A DNA stretch of 64,000 nucleotides from Kordia aestuariivivens. Its GTDB lineage: Bacteria > Bacteroidota > Bacteroidia > Flavobacteriales > Flavobacteriaceae. The DNA lies in the NCBI RefSeq assembly GCF_014397005.1, contig NZ_JACGWS010000011.1, positions 159,363 through 223,362 of the forward strand. The letters are read 5' to 3'. Below, piece by piece: positions 31,484-41,851 of the stretch. The position numbers were made by a program, and so were the translations under genes. Within the stretch, counting starts at the first letter, position 1. Each line of letters starts with the position of its first letter. Under the pieces are notes generated by a model. It saw only the letters and a list, made by a program, of their open reading frames with translations. It ran no database searches and was not told the DNA's origin.

Positions 31484-32854
31484 TTATTTTCCTTCGTAAA
31501 CAATGGCTTCAATTGCACCTGTTGCAGAGTTGATAACGCCACCATCTGTTTTTGATGAAGACATACGTACCCAAACACCTCCATAGTTATTACCAAAACC
31601 AAAAGCGCCCCAAATGAGTTTGTGAGGCGTCCATTCATTTTCATTATTTGGTGCATGAAAGTTTAAGGATTCACAAAATTCTTGTGCTATAAAAGCCGCA
31701 TGTGGCAATGATTCTTCAATTGCTTTTTCCCAAGCATCTTGCGATAGAAATTTTCCAACGAATACACTTTTTCCTTGAAATCCTGCGGCTGGTTTTATGA
31801 CAAATTGATCTTTTTGTGTTTTTAGAAGTTCTAGTAAGTTTGTTGTTTGACTTCTGAATGTTACTTCTTGGTTTTTTAATTCTGCTGCCCAAGGAATACA
31901 ATCGAGTAATAGTGCATTGTCTTCCTCACTAAATGTTTTCTTTTCGGCTAAAGTTCTTAAAATGCCTAAGTTTCGCTTATCGCCTAACATGGCAGTCCCG
32001 ATATGATCTGGAAAGTATATTTTATCAGTAATGAAAGCACGCGTTAGAATTGGTGGAATTTCATCCGTATCTTTAAAACTAAAATATAAAACACTATGAA
32101 TTTGTATATTGTTGAGGAATAACCCTTGAGGAGTAAATTGTAATGTAGCCGGATCAGCGTCATAGACTTTACCTGTCAAATTACGTTTGTGCAATTCTTT
32201 CTGAATCAGCTCGTTGAAAAAATAAAGCCCATCTGATACCATTTTAGTATCTTTCTCTACTTTTGGCAATCCAACAATAATAATATTTATTTCATTTGCA
32301 ATTCCAGGTACGTAGTTTTTAATTTTTTCAATTAAAAATTCGGCATACTTTTGTTGTGTATTAATTGCTGTAAAATTTGCTGATGTTTCTTCGCTTGATA
32401 ATGCCGAATGCATCGATCGTATTAACGCATCAAAACTTTGAATTTGCCAGCCACCAATGGAAGTTCCAATGTTTACTTCTAAGACTTTAAAACCGTTTTC
32501 AGTGTATGTTAAGTCCAATCGACTGCCAATTTCTACTTCTTTTTCATGACACATCAATACAAATTGTGCGAGCATTTCATTTCCATTAAAATAGAAATCA
32601 GCAATCTTTTTGACATCATTTTTAAAATAGCATGCTGGTATTTTACGCAGTAATGCTGATAAACGCACACACATTTTTTCCAGTTTATTAGAAATTTCTG
32701 AATCAATAATTACAGGCCATGAACTTACTGGATATTCATAATTGTTGAATATTTCATGTACGCTTTCGTGTGTAGCATCTGCAATTGGAGGTAGTGACGC
32801 TGTTGCTTCTGACACGAATGTATCGTAATGATTGAAGAGAATTGTAGGATTCAT
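31484..32854 (-). CDS. ATP-grasp-like ligase in the NRPS operon
   Basis: A 456-residue cytoplasmic protein. The phrase FVIKPAAGFQGKSVFVGKF (about 360-380) resembles the ATP-binding Lys/Gly loop of ATP-grasp enzymes. LEVNIGTSIGGWQIQSF (about 136-152), NEMLAQF and the C-terminal GVWVRMSSSKTDGG fit a circularly permuted ATP-grasp layout. Such enzymes make amide bonds from a carboxylate and an amine with ATP. I infer tailoring of the nonribosomal peptide or synthesis of a building block, but no substrate can be read. It lies between the S33 peptidase and the PPTase genes with short gaps. Confidence 0.6.
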   Translation of the reverse strand: MNPTILFNHYDTFVSEATASLPPIADATHESVHEIFNNYEYPVSSWPVIIDSEISNKLEKMCVRLSALLRKIPACYFKNDVKKIADFYFNGNEMLAQFVLMCHEKEVEIGSRLDLTYTENGFKVLEVNIGTSIGGWQIQSFDALIRSMHSALSSEETSANFTAINTQQKYAEFLIEKIKNYVPGIANEINIIIVGLPKVEKDTKMVSDGLYFFNELIQKELHKRNLTGKVYDADPATLQFTPQGLFLNNIQIHSVLYFSFKDTDEIPPILTRAFITDKIYFPDHIGTAMLGDKRNLGILRTLAEKKTFSEEDNALLLDCIPWAAELKNQEVTFRSQTTNLLELLKTQKDQFVIKPAAGFQGKSVFVGKFLSQDAWEKAIEESLPHAAFIAQEFCESLNFHAPNNENEWTPHKLIWGAFGFGNNYGGVWVRMSSSKTDGGVINSATGAIEAIVYEGK

Positions 32855-32881
32855 AAGAATACGTATTTTTATTACACTTAA

Positions 32882-34858
32882 TTATATTGATAACACGCCC
32901 CAATACCCCATATAAACAAACAATAAGAGGTTTGAGAATACGACTAAAAAGACAATACTTCTGTCTGTAATTTTTCGTAGTTTAATGATGTAATACACAA
33001 CTGTAATTACTAACAAAGCAACGAATATGAATAGAGTGATAAATAAGTAATTAAAGCTGTTTGGCAACCCAAACGCTAGTATGTAAAAATTTTGTTGTGA
33101 TACATGATCTAAACTTCTAAAAAATCCAATCATCATAATAACACCAATAACAGATGTAATGATTCCTAGAATTCGTACAATTTTATCTGGCCAATGATTG
33201 TAACGACTTACTTTGTTGTATTTCTTCTTGATTAGATTATAAGAATGCAATACAATAAATAGTAATAATACAAACAATGCAATGGCTAATGGTACGATAA
33301 ACACTGGATTTAACTCTTGTAAACTTTGTCCCATGCCCGAAATGCCACTATTTAATTTGATATCATTTACATACGATATTTGTTGTGCCTCCTTGAAAGC
33401 ATCTTTTGATGGTTTCTGTATTGGATTGTTAATGAAGTTCGTTGTCAATTTATTTCCTAAATATGTAAACCCTGGAGTGTGTCCATAAGTAGTACCATTT
33501 ACAACCGTTGAATTTTTGAATTTACTTGCTGTTTTTTCTCCGTTTGATTGTGGTGTTATCGGATCGTATTCTCCTGCAATTATTAATACCGGAAAATTTG
33601 CTTCCGATACGTTAGAAAGCGTTGGTGCAATGCTATATAATGAATCTTTTTGATTGGTATTCCACTTGTCGCATACCGCAAAATCAGATTTATAAAACGC
33701 AATTCCACCACCAAGCAATTTGTATTTTGAAGCATTTGCATTGTAGGCTTCTATATTATTTTTCGGCAAGGCTTCGTTGCAACTTACACAATAATAAACG
33801 CCATAATCCATAGATAATAAGCCCGAAAAGGCACTTACTAAGTTTCCAAGTGCAGCTTCATTTCTATCATGAAATTGATAGATCAGTATTGGAATTACTT
33901 CTACCAATTGTTTATTGTATAATGCCTGATGAATTGCTATTTTAAAATCTTCTGCATTGTACGTAAACGTTTCACTTTCAACCACCCTTTTTTTAACTGA
34001 AACTGTAATTGGGTTTTTCTCTAAATCAGCAATCGTTTTGAAGAATATTTTTTCTAAATCAGGATATTCCTCATTGCATGTTGGATTGTTTTTACATTCA
34101 TCAAACACATTTTGTAAACTACCCATGAAGTTGTCTGTATTTTCTGTGTAATACTTAGAAATATCAGGAATAGAAGAATCTAATACTAATGTACTCACAT
34201 TTTGCGGAAACTCATTTGCATATACTTGCGCCATATACGTTCCATAAGATACGCCATATACATGCCATTTTGAATATCCTAATTCTTTTCGCAATGCATT
34301 CAAATCTTTGGCAACAGACAAACTATTGTACTGTGCAATATCAATGTCATTCTTAATTAATTCTTGCTTACAAGACAATGCAGCCAAAACCTTTTGCTTT
34401 TCATCTTCTGCCTCTGATTGATTTTTGGCAAGTATTTGTAAAAAGTCATTTCCCAAATCTGGACACAAGCGCGGTTCTGAAAACCCAGTTCCACGAACAT
34501 CCAAAAATATAATGTCTTTGTCTTTTCGCAACGGATGATGCAACCATGTCCATATACTTTGCACACTACTTGCGCCTGGACCACCTTGCAAGAATATAAC
34601 CGCTTCTGCGTTTTCTTTATTCTCGTAGTTTTTCAGTATCGAAACTGCCACTTTTACTTTTTTACTTTGTGGATCATTCCAGTTTTCAGGTGTAGTTAAA
34701 TATCCAAAAACTGCATTCTCTTTTTCAAGTACTTCAGTATAGCCTGGATAAAAAGTCTCTGTTTCTTCGAAACTCGCTTCTTGCGCCATTCCGAATTGTA
34801 CACAAGCTATGATGATACATAACGTGCATTTCACTATTTTTTGATAAACGTTTATCAT
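32882..34858 (-). CDS. Secreted S33-type peptidase with a C-terminal four-helix membrane domain
   Basis: A 658-residue protein. A signal peptide (1-25, ending FGMAQ) is followed by an alpha/beta hydrolase domain (about 45-495) of the proline-iminopeptidase/TAP-like S33 type: oxyanion motif LQGGPGASS (90-98), FLDVRGTGFSEPR, nucleophile Ser204 in GVSYGTYMAQ, acid in GEYDPITP and His in YGHTPGF. Four transmembrane helices (about 525-658) end the protein. A periplasmic peptidase anchored by C-terminal helices inside an NRPS operon recalls ClbP of the colibactin pathway (an unrelated S12 fold), which removes a prodrug group after export. A similar maturation role is inferred. Confidence 0.85.
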   Translation of the reverse strand: MINVYQKIVKCTLCIIIACVQFGMAQEASFEETETFYPGYTEVLEKENAVFGYLTTPENWNDPQSKKVKVAVSILKNYENKENAEAVIFLQGGPGASSVQSIWTWLHHPLRKDKDIIFLDVRGTGFSEPRLCPDLGNDFLQILAKNQSEAEDEKQKVLAALSCKQELIKNDIDIAQYNSLSVAKDLNALRKELGYSKWHVYGVSYGTYMAQVYANEFPQNVSTLVLDSSIPDISKYYTENTDNFMGSLQNVFDECKNNPTCNEEYPDLEKIFFKTIADLEKNPITVSVKKRVVESETFTYNAEDFKIAIHQALYNKQLVEVIPILIYQFHDRNEAALGNLVSAFSGLLSMDYGVYYCVSCNEALPKNNIEAYNANASKYKLLGGGIAFYKSDFAVCDKWNTNQKDSLYSIAPTLSNVSEANFPVLIIAGEYDPITPQSNGEKTASKFKNSTVVNGTTYGHTPGFTYLGNKLTTNFINNPIQKPSKDAFKEAQQISYVNDIKLNSGISGMGQSLQELNPVFIVPLAIALFVLLLFIVLHSYNLIKKKYNKVSRYNHWPDKIVRILGIITSVIGVIMMIGFFRSLDHVSQQNFYILAFGLPNSFNYLFITLFIFVALLVITVVYYIIKLRKITDRSIVFLVVFSNLLLFVYMGYWGVLSI

Positions 34859-34892
34859 AAGTAAGTTATTAATTGTTGGTATTAATGTTTGT

Positions 34893-37800
34893 CTAAAAGT
34901 TAAAATCTATTTCTAGTGTATTTTCCAATTCTTGAGTCAATGTTGTGTCGATTTCATGAAGCGAAATTTTAGGATTATTTGTAATACTTTTTAATACGGA
35001 AGTAAAGCGCAACATCAATAATTCGATTGTGGCTTCTTCATAATTGTGTGTATTGTATGTTATTGTTGTGTTGATTCCTGAAGGTTTTACTGCAAAGTTT
35101 ATTAATAATGGAAGTCTGCTATATTTTACTTGTTCAGGTTGTTCTATAAGTTCTAATTGTTTGTGTATGCGAATGTTCTCAAAGTCCATTGATGCATCTT
35201 GAAACGCTATCAAAATATCCAAACGCAAGTTTCTGTAGGTTGCTGCTGGCATATCTTGAAATGCATCTAATGTCAATACGTTTTCGTGTGTTTTTACAGC
35301 TATCGCACTAAAACTATCCGTTGTTTCTAGTTGTGTTCGAATTGGAAGTGTTTTTACAAACATTCCCAATTGATCATCAGCATGTAAAAAATTACGCCCC
35401 GAATTGATCGTTCCAACACAAATATCATCATGTGCATAGGTTTTATATAACAACACATTAAACGCTGTTAAAAGCAATGTGTGCACTGTTATTTGATGTG
35501 TTTCTGCTATATTTTTTAAAACTGTTGTTTGAGAATTATCAATTTCATAGCTATACGTTGCGCCCGAATGTGCTGTTATTTCAAGGTTTTCATCATGTGG
35601 CACTAAATTTTTCCATGAATAGTTTGCCAAATATGAATTCCAAAACTCACTATTCTTTGCATGTTTCTTTGCTAGTTTATCTGCTAACCAAAGCGTATAA
35701 TCTTGATATTGAAATTGTACTATTTTTTGCTGAATCTTCTCGTTAGCAATCAAAGCTTTATAATTTTGAATAAATTGCTGCATCAGTATGTTTAGCGACC
35801 AACCATCCATAATAATGTGATGCGTAACAAATAGTAATGATGTTGGCGTATTATTTTCATAAACCAAACCAACTCTGAGCAATGCATCTTTTTCTAAATC
35901 AAATTCTTTGTGAATGTACTGCTGATATGTTTCTTTAGTTAATTTATCAATGGTAAAGTTATAAGCTTCTCTACTTGCTATTTTTTGATGCGGAATTCCT
36001 TCGATTTCAATAAAGTTTGTTCGCAATACATCGTAATTTTCTATGATTGCCAGAAATGCTTTTGCCAAGAAATTTTCATTAATAATTCCAACGATCTTAT
36101 AATTCGCAAACATTTGATACGCAACAGATTTTTCTAGTTGTTGTGAAGCTAACCACATTCCGTATTGTGCGTTTGTTACAGGATAAAATTCTTTTATACT
36201 TCCAGAAGTAATCGTAGGCAATTGCTGCGTTTCTTCCGTTTCCAGATAATTTGCTAAGGAAGCAACTGTTGGATAATCAAAAATACTTTTTAGTGGAATT
36301 TGATAGTGTTTTTCTTCAGCTATTGCGCTTAACAGTTTTACTGCACTGAGCGAATGCCCGCCCAAGCGAAAGAAATTATCCGTTACACCAACTTCATTTG
36401 GCAATTCTAACACGTGTTGAAATAATGTACACAACACTTTTTCCAAGCTTGTTGTTGGTTGTTGTGCAATTTCATTTGCTTCTTTTATATTGGAGATTTC
36501 TAGCGCTGCTAATGTTTTACGATCTACTTTTTGATTTGGTGTTAATGGAAATGCTTCCATCGGAATGATGACTTGCGGAATCATATATGCAGGCAATTCT
36601 TTTCGTAATTGCTGAATAATGATTTCTATATCGAGCTGCGTTTTTTCATAAATAATATACGCAACTAAGATTGCTTCTTGCGCTTCTAATTTCTTTGCAA
36701 TGACAACCGATGTTTTTATTTCTGGAATGCGATCTAGTTTTTTCTCAATTTCTTCGAGTTCTATGCGATACCCATGAATTTTCACTTGATTGTCTTGACG
36801 ACCGTAAAAAGCAATTTCACCATTGGGATTCCATTTTCCTAAATCGCCTGTATCATAAATTCGTTCTCCTTTTACAAATGGACTTTCTATGAATTTAGTT
36901 GCTGTTAACTCTGGACTTTTATAATATCCTTTTGCCAATCCATCTCCACAAATATATAAAGTTCCAATGGCGCCAATTGGCAATACATTCAGATAGGCAT
37001 CTAAAATATATAATTGTGTATTGTGAATCGGTTTCCCAATGATTGCTGCGTCTGCTGGCTTTTTAATTTGCTTTATACTTGACCAAATTGTCGTTTCTGT
37101 TGGTCCGTACATATTCCAAACTTCACCACAATTTTGCACTAATTTTTCAGCCAATGCTTTGCTTAATAAATCGCCACCACATAATACTTTTAGCGCTTTG
37201 TTTCCATTCCAATTCGCATTAAAAAGTAATTGATAAAAACTTGGTGTAGCTTGGATTACTGTTGGTTGTACACGATTAATTTCTTCAATTAATTGCAACG
37301 GTTTGTTTAAAATTTCTTTGTCAGCAATGTATAACGTTCCGCCAGAAATAAGCGGTACAAAAAATTCTAACATCGAAATATCAAACGATTGTGTTGTGAC
37401 TGAGAATAACACATCTTCTTGCGAAATTCCGGGTTGCGCTTTCATACTGAGTAAAAAGTTCAATAGAGAACGATGTCCAATTTCTACGCCTTTCGGATTT
37501 CCCGTAGAGCCTGATGTATAAATGATATATGCTGTATTTTCAGCATGTACCTCATCTTCAATTGTAACACTTTCAGATTTTGTATTTAGTAGTTCAGTGA
37601 CCAAAACGTTTGTCGTAGTATCATGCGCTACTTTTGATAGTAATTCTTCCGTAGAGATTACATAATTCACGCCGCTGTGCATGACAATGTATTGCAAACG
37701 ATCTTTTGGAAAACTTGGATCTAACGGAATGTACGCTCTTCCAGCTTTGAGAATTCCCAGTAATATTGCAATGAAATTTGGGTTTCTATCCAATAAAACT

Positions 37801-39359
37801 GCAATTGGCAACGTAGGTTCTTCTGAAAAATGTTTTAAAATGTAACTCGCTATTTTATCTGATATAGTGTCTAGTTCTTGATAGGTAAAGTTTGTATTAT
37901 GGTTTTTCACCGCAATTTTTGTAGGCGAAATTTTCACTTGTTTTTTGAAGAATGTTAGCAATGTTTCTTCACGCGGGTATGCTGTTTTTGTTTGATTGAA
38001 ATTGTATAATTTCAATTCTTCTTCTTCTGTAAGATACTTGTATTGTGATAGTTTTTTAGAAGGTTCACGCAGTACATTGTTTAGTAATATTTCAAAATGG
38101 GTTATAAATTGTTGCATTTCGGCTGCATCGAAGTAGTTGATATTATAATCAAAATCGATTTTTACAGCTTCTGTGTCATCAAATTCACGAATGTATACTG
38201 CTAAAGCAACACGTTCCGCTTGATGCGTCATTGGAATTACGGTTGTTTTAGTTCCTTCAAAGTGTGCTGAATAGTTCTGCTTTTCATACGATAAGGTCAT
38301 ATTAATCAACTGATCTTTTTCTTGGAAAAGTTGTAATTCTTCAATCAATTTCCCAATCGGAAAACGTTGATGACGATAGTCTTGTCGCAATTGTTGACGA
38401 ATGGCTAATACTAGATTTTCAAACGTATCTTCAAAATCGACTTTCATGCGCAATGCATTGATTCCCATGAATAAACCAACCGTCTTTTTGAAAATAGATT
38501 TACTCCTGTTCAAAACAGGCAAACCAATGGTAAGGTCTTTTTGTTGAGAACTGCGACCAATGTATGTGTACAATACAGCTAAAATAACATGAAACGTTGT
38601 GCTTCTATTTGCTTTTGCAATGATTCCAAGTTGATTGTACGTTTCTCGTTTTAGCATCAAAAATTCACGCTTACTTTGATGAATGGTACGCGCCGTTTTT
38701 TTCTCAAAGATTCTATTGGGCAGAGTTTTAAATTTCTCTGTCCAATAGCTTTTATCATGTTGAAAATCTTCTGATGCTAGATAAGCAGCATCGTTCGCTA
38801 CAAAATCTTTGTAACTAAAAGGATATTCGGTACTAATGTTTCCTTGCGTTACAAGTTCATTGTAATTCTGAACCCAACGTTGAAACATGAGTGAAGTTCC
38901 CCAACCATCTGTAATGATGTGATGATATTTTGAGAATATATAATGAAAATCATCACGTACTTTGATTAATACAAATTGATGTAACAATGCTTTCTTTTGC
39001 AAATTGAATGGTTTTACAAAAGTTTCCTTCATGTATGTATTTGCAGCTGTTTCAGGAGATTTATCTTCTGAAAAATCTATAAATTCTAGTTGTGCATTGT
39101 GCGTTTCTAGAATTTCAATTTGCGCATCAGACATACTTCCAACCAATACACTTCTGTACGCATCGTGCTGATCAATTAGCGCGGTGTACGATTTGTGTAA
39201 TAGTTCATAGTTTAAGTATCCTACCACTGATATTTTAGCACCAATATTATAGATTGGATCTTCAGGATAGAGTAATTGCTCAAAGTAAACGTCTCTTTGA
39301 GGAAGTGTGAGTCTCATAGTTTCTAAAGTAGTTTGGTTTTTGGTTAAATTTTGTTGCAA
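34893..39359 (-). CDS. NRPS module C-A-T-C, predicted glycine
   Basis: A 1488-residue synthetase. C1 (about 15-440) has an intact HHIITDG at 146-152, and its start (QRDVYFEQLLYPEDPIYNIG) lacks a docking domain. The A domain (about 455-960) has YTSGSTGNPKG and YGPTETT. Pocket residues read by eye are D-I-L-Q-L-G-M-I-W-K, one change from the classic glycine code. The T domain (about 970-1040) carries the LGGHS Ser. C2 (about 1055-1480) has HHIIMDG and ends the protein, so there is no thioesterase. The terminal C domain may release, cyclise or transfer the chain. It starts directly after the ABC exporter stop. Confidence 0.92.
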   Translation of the reverse strand: MQQNLTKNQTTLETMRLTLPQRDVYFEQLLYPEDPIYNIGAKISVVGYLNYELLHKSYTALIDQHDAYRSVLVGSMSDAQIEILETHNAQLEFIDFSEDKSPETAANTYMKETFVKPFNLQKKALLHQFVLIKVRDDFHYIFSKYHHIITDGWGTSLMFQRWVQNYNELVTQGNISTEYPFSYKDFVANDAAYLASEDFQHDKSYWTEKFKTLPNRIFEKKTARTIHQSKREFLMLKRETYNQLGIIAKANRSTTFHVILAVLYTYIGRSSQQKDLTIGLPVLNRSKSIFKKTVGLFMGINALRMKVDFEDTFENLVLAIRQQLRQDYRHQRFPIGKLIEELQLFQEKDQLINMTLSYEKQNYSAHFEGTKTTVIPMTHQAERVALAVYIREFDDTEAVKIDFDYNINYFDAAEMQQFITHFEILLNNVLREPSKKLSQYKYLTEEEELKLYNFNQTKTAYPREETLLTFFKKQVKISPTKIAVKNHNTNFTYQELDTISDKIASYILKHFSEEPTLPIAVLLDRNPNFIAILLGILKAGRAYIPLDPSFPKDRLQYIVMHSGVNYVISTEELLSKVAHDTTTNVLVTELLNTKSESVTIEDEVHAENTAYIIYTSGSTGNPKGVEIGHRSLLNFLLSMKAQPGISQEDVLFSVTTQSFDISMLEFFVPLISGGTLYIADKEILNKPLQLIEEINRVQPTVIQATPSFYQLLFNANWNGNKALKVLCGGDLLSKALAEKLVQNCGEVWNMYGPTETTIWSSIKQIKKPADAAIIGKPIHNTQLYILDAYLNVLPIGAIGTLYICGDGLAKGYYKSPELTATKFIESPFVKGERIYDTGDLGKWNPNGEIAFYGRQDNQVKIHGYRIELEEIEKKLDRIPEIKTSVVIAKKLEAQEAILVAYIIYEKTQLDIEIIIQQLRKELPAYMIPQVIIPMEAFPLTPNQKVDRKTLAALEISNIKEANEIAQQPTTSLEKVLCTLFQHVLELPNEVGVTDNFFRLGGHSLSAVKLLSAIAEEKHYQIPLKSIFDYPTVASLANYLETEETQQLPTITSGSIKEFYPVTNAQYGMWLASQQLEKSVAYQMFANYKIVGIINENFLAKAFLAIIENYDVLRTNFIEIEGIPHQKIASREAYNFTIDKLTKETYQQYIHKEFDLEKDALLRVGLVYENNTPTSLLFVTHHIIMDGWSLNILMQQFIQNYKALIANEKIQQKIVQFQYQDYTLWLADKLAKKHAKNSEFWNSYLANYSWKNLVPHDENLEITAHSGATYSYEIDNSQTTVLKNIAETHQITVHTLLLTAFNVLLYKTYAHDDICVGTINSGRNFLHADDQLGMFVKTLPIRTQLETTDSFSAIAVKTHENVLTLDAFQDMPAATYRNLRLDILIAFQDASMDFENIRIHKQLELIEQPEQVKYSRLPLLINFAVKPSGINTTITYNTHNYEEATIELLMLRFTSVLKSITNNPKISLHEIDTTLTQELENTLEIDFNF

Positions 39360-40994
39360 TTATGCCCACAAACTTTCTGTCAATTCTTGTTTGTTGTGAA
39401 CGCTTACATCTTTAATGATACTTCCATAATCAAATTTGATAATTCTGTCAGCCAAGTGGAAATATGCGTCATCATGCGTTACTGCAATGATTGTTTTTCC
39501 TTGTGCTTTAAATTTTGGAATTAATTCTTCATAGAAGTATTTTCTAAAGTGTGGATCTTGATCTGCTGCCCATTCATCTAAGATTAAGACTGGTTTTTTC
39601 TCTAGTAAGGCAAATATCATTGACATACGTTTGCTTTGTCCTTTGGAGAATTTTCTTCGTGCAGAGTCTTCTTTGTCATCCGTAATTATCTTTTCCATTT
39701 GCATCATTTCCAACATTTCACGGTATTCCGTGTTGTTTTCTAATCCATAATCGTCATAATTGAATGAGAAGATGTGATTGTTGGTAAATATTGCTGTCAT
39801 TGAATCTTGCAAATCTTCTTTGATTGTTAAACTTGGATCATTGTTTAAGACAATATCTCCCGCATTTGGTTCGTACAATCCTGTTAAGATATTAATGAAC
39901 GTACTTTTTCCTGAACCATTTCCTCCAACAATAAAAAGCACTTCGCCTTTGTCTATTTTTAAGTCAATATTTTTTAGCGCGAATTTGCTTTCTTGATTTT
40001 CTGATTCATATTGAAATCCGATGTTTTTAAATTCTAACGATTCAAAAGCATGGTCCGTTTTTTCTTCTAGTAATACTTTTTCTGTACTAATTTGGAAATC
40101 GTTCATGAAGGTTTTGATTCTTCGATTTGCCACTAGAAAACGTGTGTACATTTGTTGTAAGTTGATAATATTATTGATAGGTCCAGAAATGAACAAGATT
40201 ACAACCACATATGCAATCACTTCATCTCTACCCAATAATCCTAATGCTGGCAAACCAAATAGAATTGCACCAATAACCGCGTACAATCCGTATTGACTTA
40301 TCATGTTGATTGAAAGAAATACGTAGTTTACTTTAAAATCTAGTTCTTCAGAATCATCACGATTTGGTCCAAGGTATTTAGACATCATATTTTTTCTTCG
40401 GATTGCACTTAATTTTAATTCTTTGAATCCGCCTAACAAATCGTCTACATATCCATAGTAATATTCGTTGTATTTACGCAATGTCCCTACCTCTTTCGAC
40501 ATAGAATTCATTACAATAAAATAACAAGCTGCCACAACAATAATAAGTCCTAAAACAATCAGTGCCGAAACTGGAGAAAGTGTAAACATGTATATAATTC
40601 CCAAGACTAACATGAGTAATGAACTTACCGTGTGTGTTACCGTATATGGCAAACTGGAGAAAAGTCGCAAATCTTCCATTGCTGTGTAAAACCGCTGTGT
40701 TCCAAACTTTTCAATGGTGATAAGTGGTGCCCGTAATATTTGGTTGAATAGATTTTTTTCGTTTTCATATAATATTCTGAAAGCGTATTTATTCAATCCT
40801 TTTTGGAAAATGATATTTAGCAAATATGTATATATAATTATCGCCATAAAAACGATCATCATATAATCTTGAAGAAATGCTTCATTTCCTGCCAATACAT
40901 TATTTATGATGTAAATGATTCCGAAACTAAGTGCTGTGTTTGGAATCGCGTATAGCAACAGATAAATAATGTCTTTAACTTTTAGTTTAATCAT
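39360..40994 (-). CDS. Cyclic-peptide-type ABC exporter (SyrD/PvdE family)
   Basis: A 544-residue half transporter. Six membrane helices lie in the first 300 residues, followed by an ATPase domain with Walker A GGNGSGKST (about 353-361), a degenerate signature FSKGQSKR and the family-typical Walker B run ILDEWAADQDPHFRKYFYEEL. This last phrase is the mark of SyrD/PvdE-type proteins, which move nonribosomal peptides or siderophore precursors across the inner membrane. Its stop abuts the ATG of the C-A-T-C NRPS gene with no gap. It should export the cluster product to the periplasm, where the anchored S33 peptidase would act. Confidence 0.93.
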   Translation of the reverse strand: MIKLKVKDIIYLLLYAIPNTALSFGIIYIINNVLAGNEAFLQDYMMIVFMAIIIYTYLLNIIFQKGLNKYAFRILYENEKNLFNQILRAPLITIEKFGTQRFYTAMEDLRLFSSLPYTVTHTVSSLLMLVLGIIYMFTLSPVSALIVLGLIIVVAACYFIVMNSMSKEVGTLRKYNEYYYGYVDDLLGGFKELKLSAIRRKNMMSKYLGPNRDDSEELDFKVNYVFLSINMISQYGLYAVIGAILFGLPALGLLGRDEVIAYVVVILFISGPINNIINLQQMYTRFLVANRRIKTFMNDFQISTEKVLLEEKTDHAFESLEFKNIGFQYESENQESKFALKNIDLKIDKGEVLFIVGGNGSGKSTFINILTGLYEPNAGDIVLNNDPSLTIKEDLQDSMTAIFTNNHIFSFNYDDYGLENNTEYREMLEMMQMEKIITDDKEDSARRKFSKGQSKRMSMIFALLEKKPVLILDEWAADQDPHFRKYFYEELIPKFKAQGKTIIAVTHDDAYFHLADRIIKFDYGSIIKDVSVHNKQELTESLWA

Positions 40995-41059
40995 GATTTT
41001 GAATTTTAAGTGTAGTGCAATGGTTAGGATTGACTACTTCGTGTGGTTATTGATTATTG

Positions 41060-41851
41060 TTAAATAAATATGGATTTCGTCATTTTTGGTGGCTGACTAC
41101 TTATCGCATTGATCACTTCTGCAATTTTTTGTGGATGTTCATTGATAAAGAAATGATTTCCTTCTACAATTTCGGAAGTGAATTTTTTGGATGTAAATTT
41201 TTTCCAATTAGCAATATGATCTTTTGTCTTTTCTTCTGAACCCATCATGGCATGAATTGGTGTGTGAATCATCAATCCTTTTTCTGAGTTTTCTTCTTTT
41301 TCTAAGATTTCAAAATCTGCACGCATGATTGGGCTGAATAAGTCATATAATTCGTTATTTTCTAATACTTCTTCTGGAACGCCTCCTAAACGTCTGAGTT
41401 CTTCTTTAAATTTTATGTCATTCATAGAATATCGTTTTGGTAATTCTTTACCTCCAACATATTCTTTGATTCCTGGTCCAGAGTTTCCCGAAAGGATTAA
41501 ATGTACAGGCGCATCATTTTCTTTTTCGAGTTCTGCAACTATATTTAATCCTAAAGTTGCGCCCATACTATGTCCATAAATAATATACGGTTGCTCATTT
41601 CTGAGTGTTTTTATTTGTTGACAGTAATCTTGGACAGCTTCTGTTTTGCTTTTTAGCAACGCTTCTTTGAATCGTTTTCCACGTCCTGGAATTTCCAAGG
41701 GTAAGAAATCAATGTGCATTCCTAGGTGTTCTTTTAAGCTGTCAAAAGAGTATTTACTTCCACCTGCAAAGTGCAACAGAAATAGTTGATGTCTTTGCAA
41801 TGGATACGTTGTTTTTATGATTGTTTTAGTTCGTTCTTCCTTTTTCTTCAT
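41060..41851 (-). CDS. Type II thioesterase
   Basis: A 263-residue alpha/beta hydrolase of the external thioesterase (TEII) family. It shows LLHFAGGSKYSF, the LEIPGRGKRF motif, nucleophile Ser in YGHSMGATLG (about residue 95) and His in EGNHFFINEHP. TEIIs free T domains that are mis-primed or carry a stalled residue. I chose the ATG at 41851 over a TTG three codons upstream. It overlaps the 3' end of the outer-membrane barrel gene by 26 bases. It is the only thioesterase seen in the operon, so chain release must involve it, the terminal C domain, or a gene outside the window. Confidence 0.9.
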   Translation of the reverse strand: MKKKEERTKTIIKTTYPLQRHQLFLLHFAGGSKYSFDSLKEHLGMHIDFLPLEIPGRGKRFKEALLKSKTEAVQDYCQQIKTLRNEQPYIIYGHSMGATLGLNIVAELEKENDAPVHLILSGNSGPGIKEYVGGKELPKRYSMNDIKFKEELRRLGGVPEEVLENNELYDLFSPIMRADFEILEKEENSEKGLMIHTPIHAMMGSEEKTKDHIANWKKFTSKKFTSEIVEGNHFFINEHPQKIAEVINAISSQPPKMTKSIFI

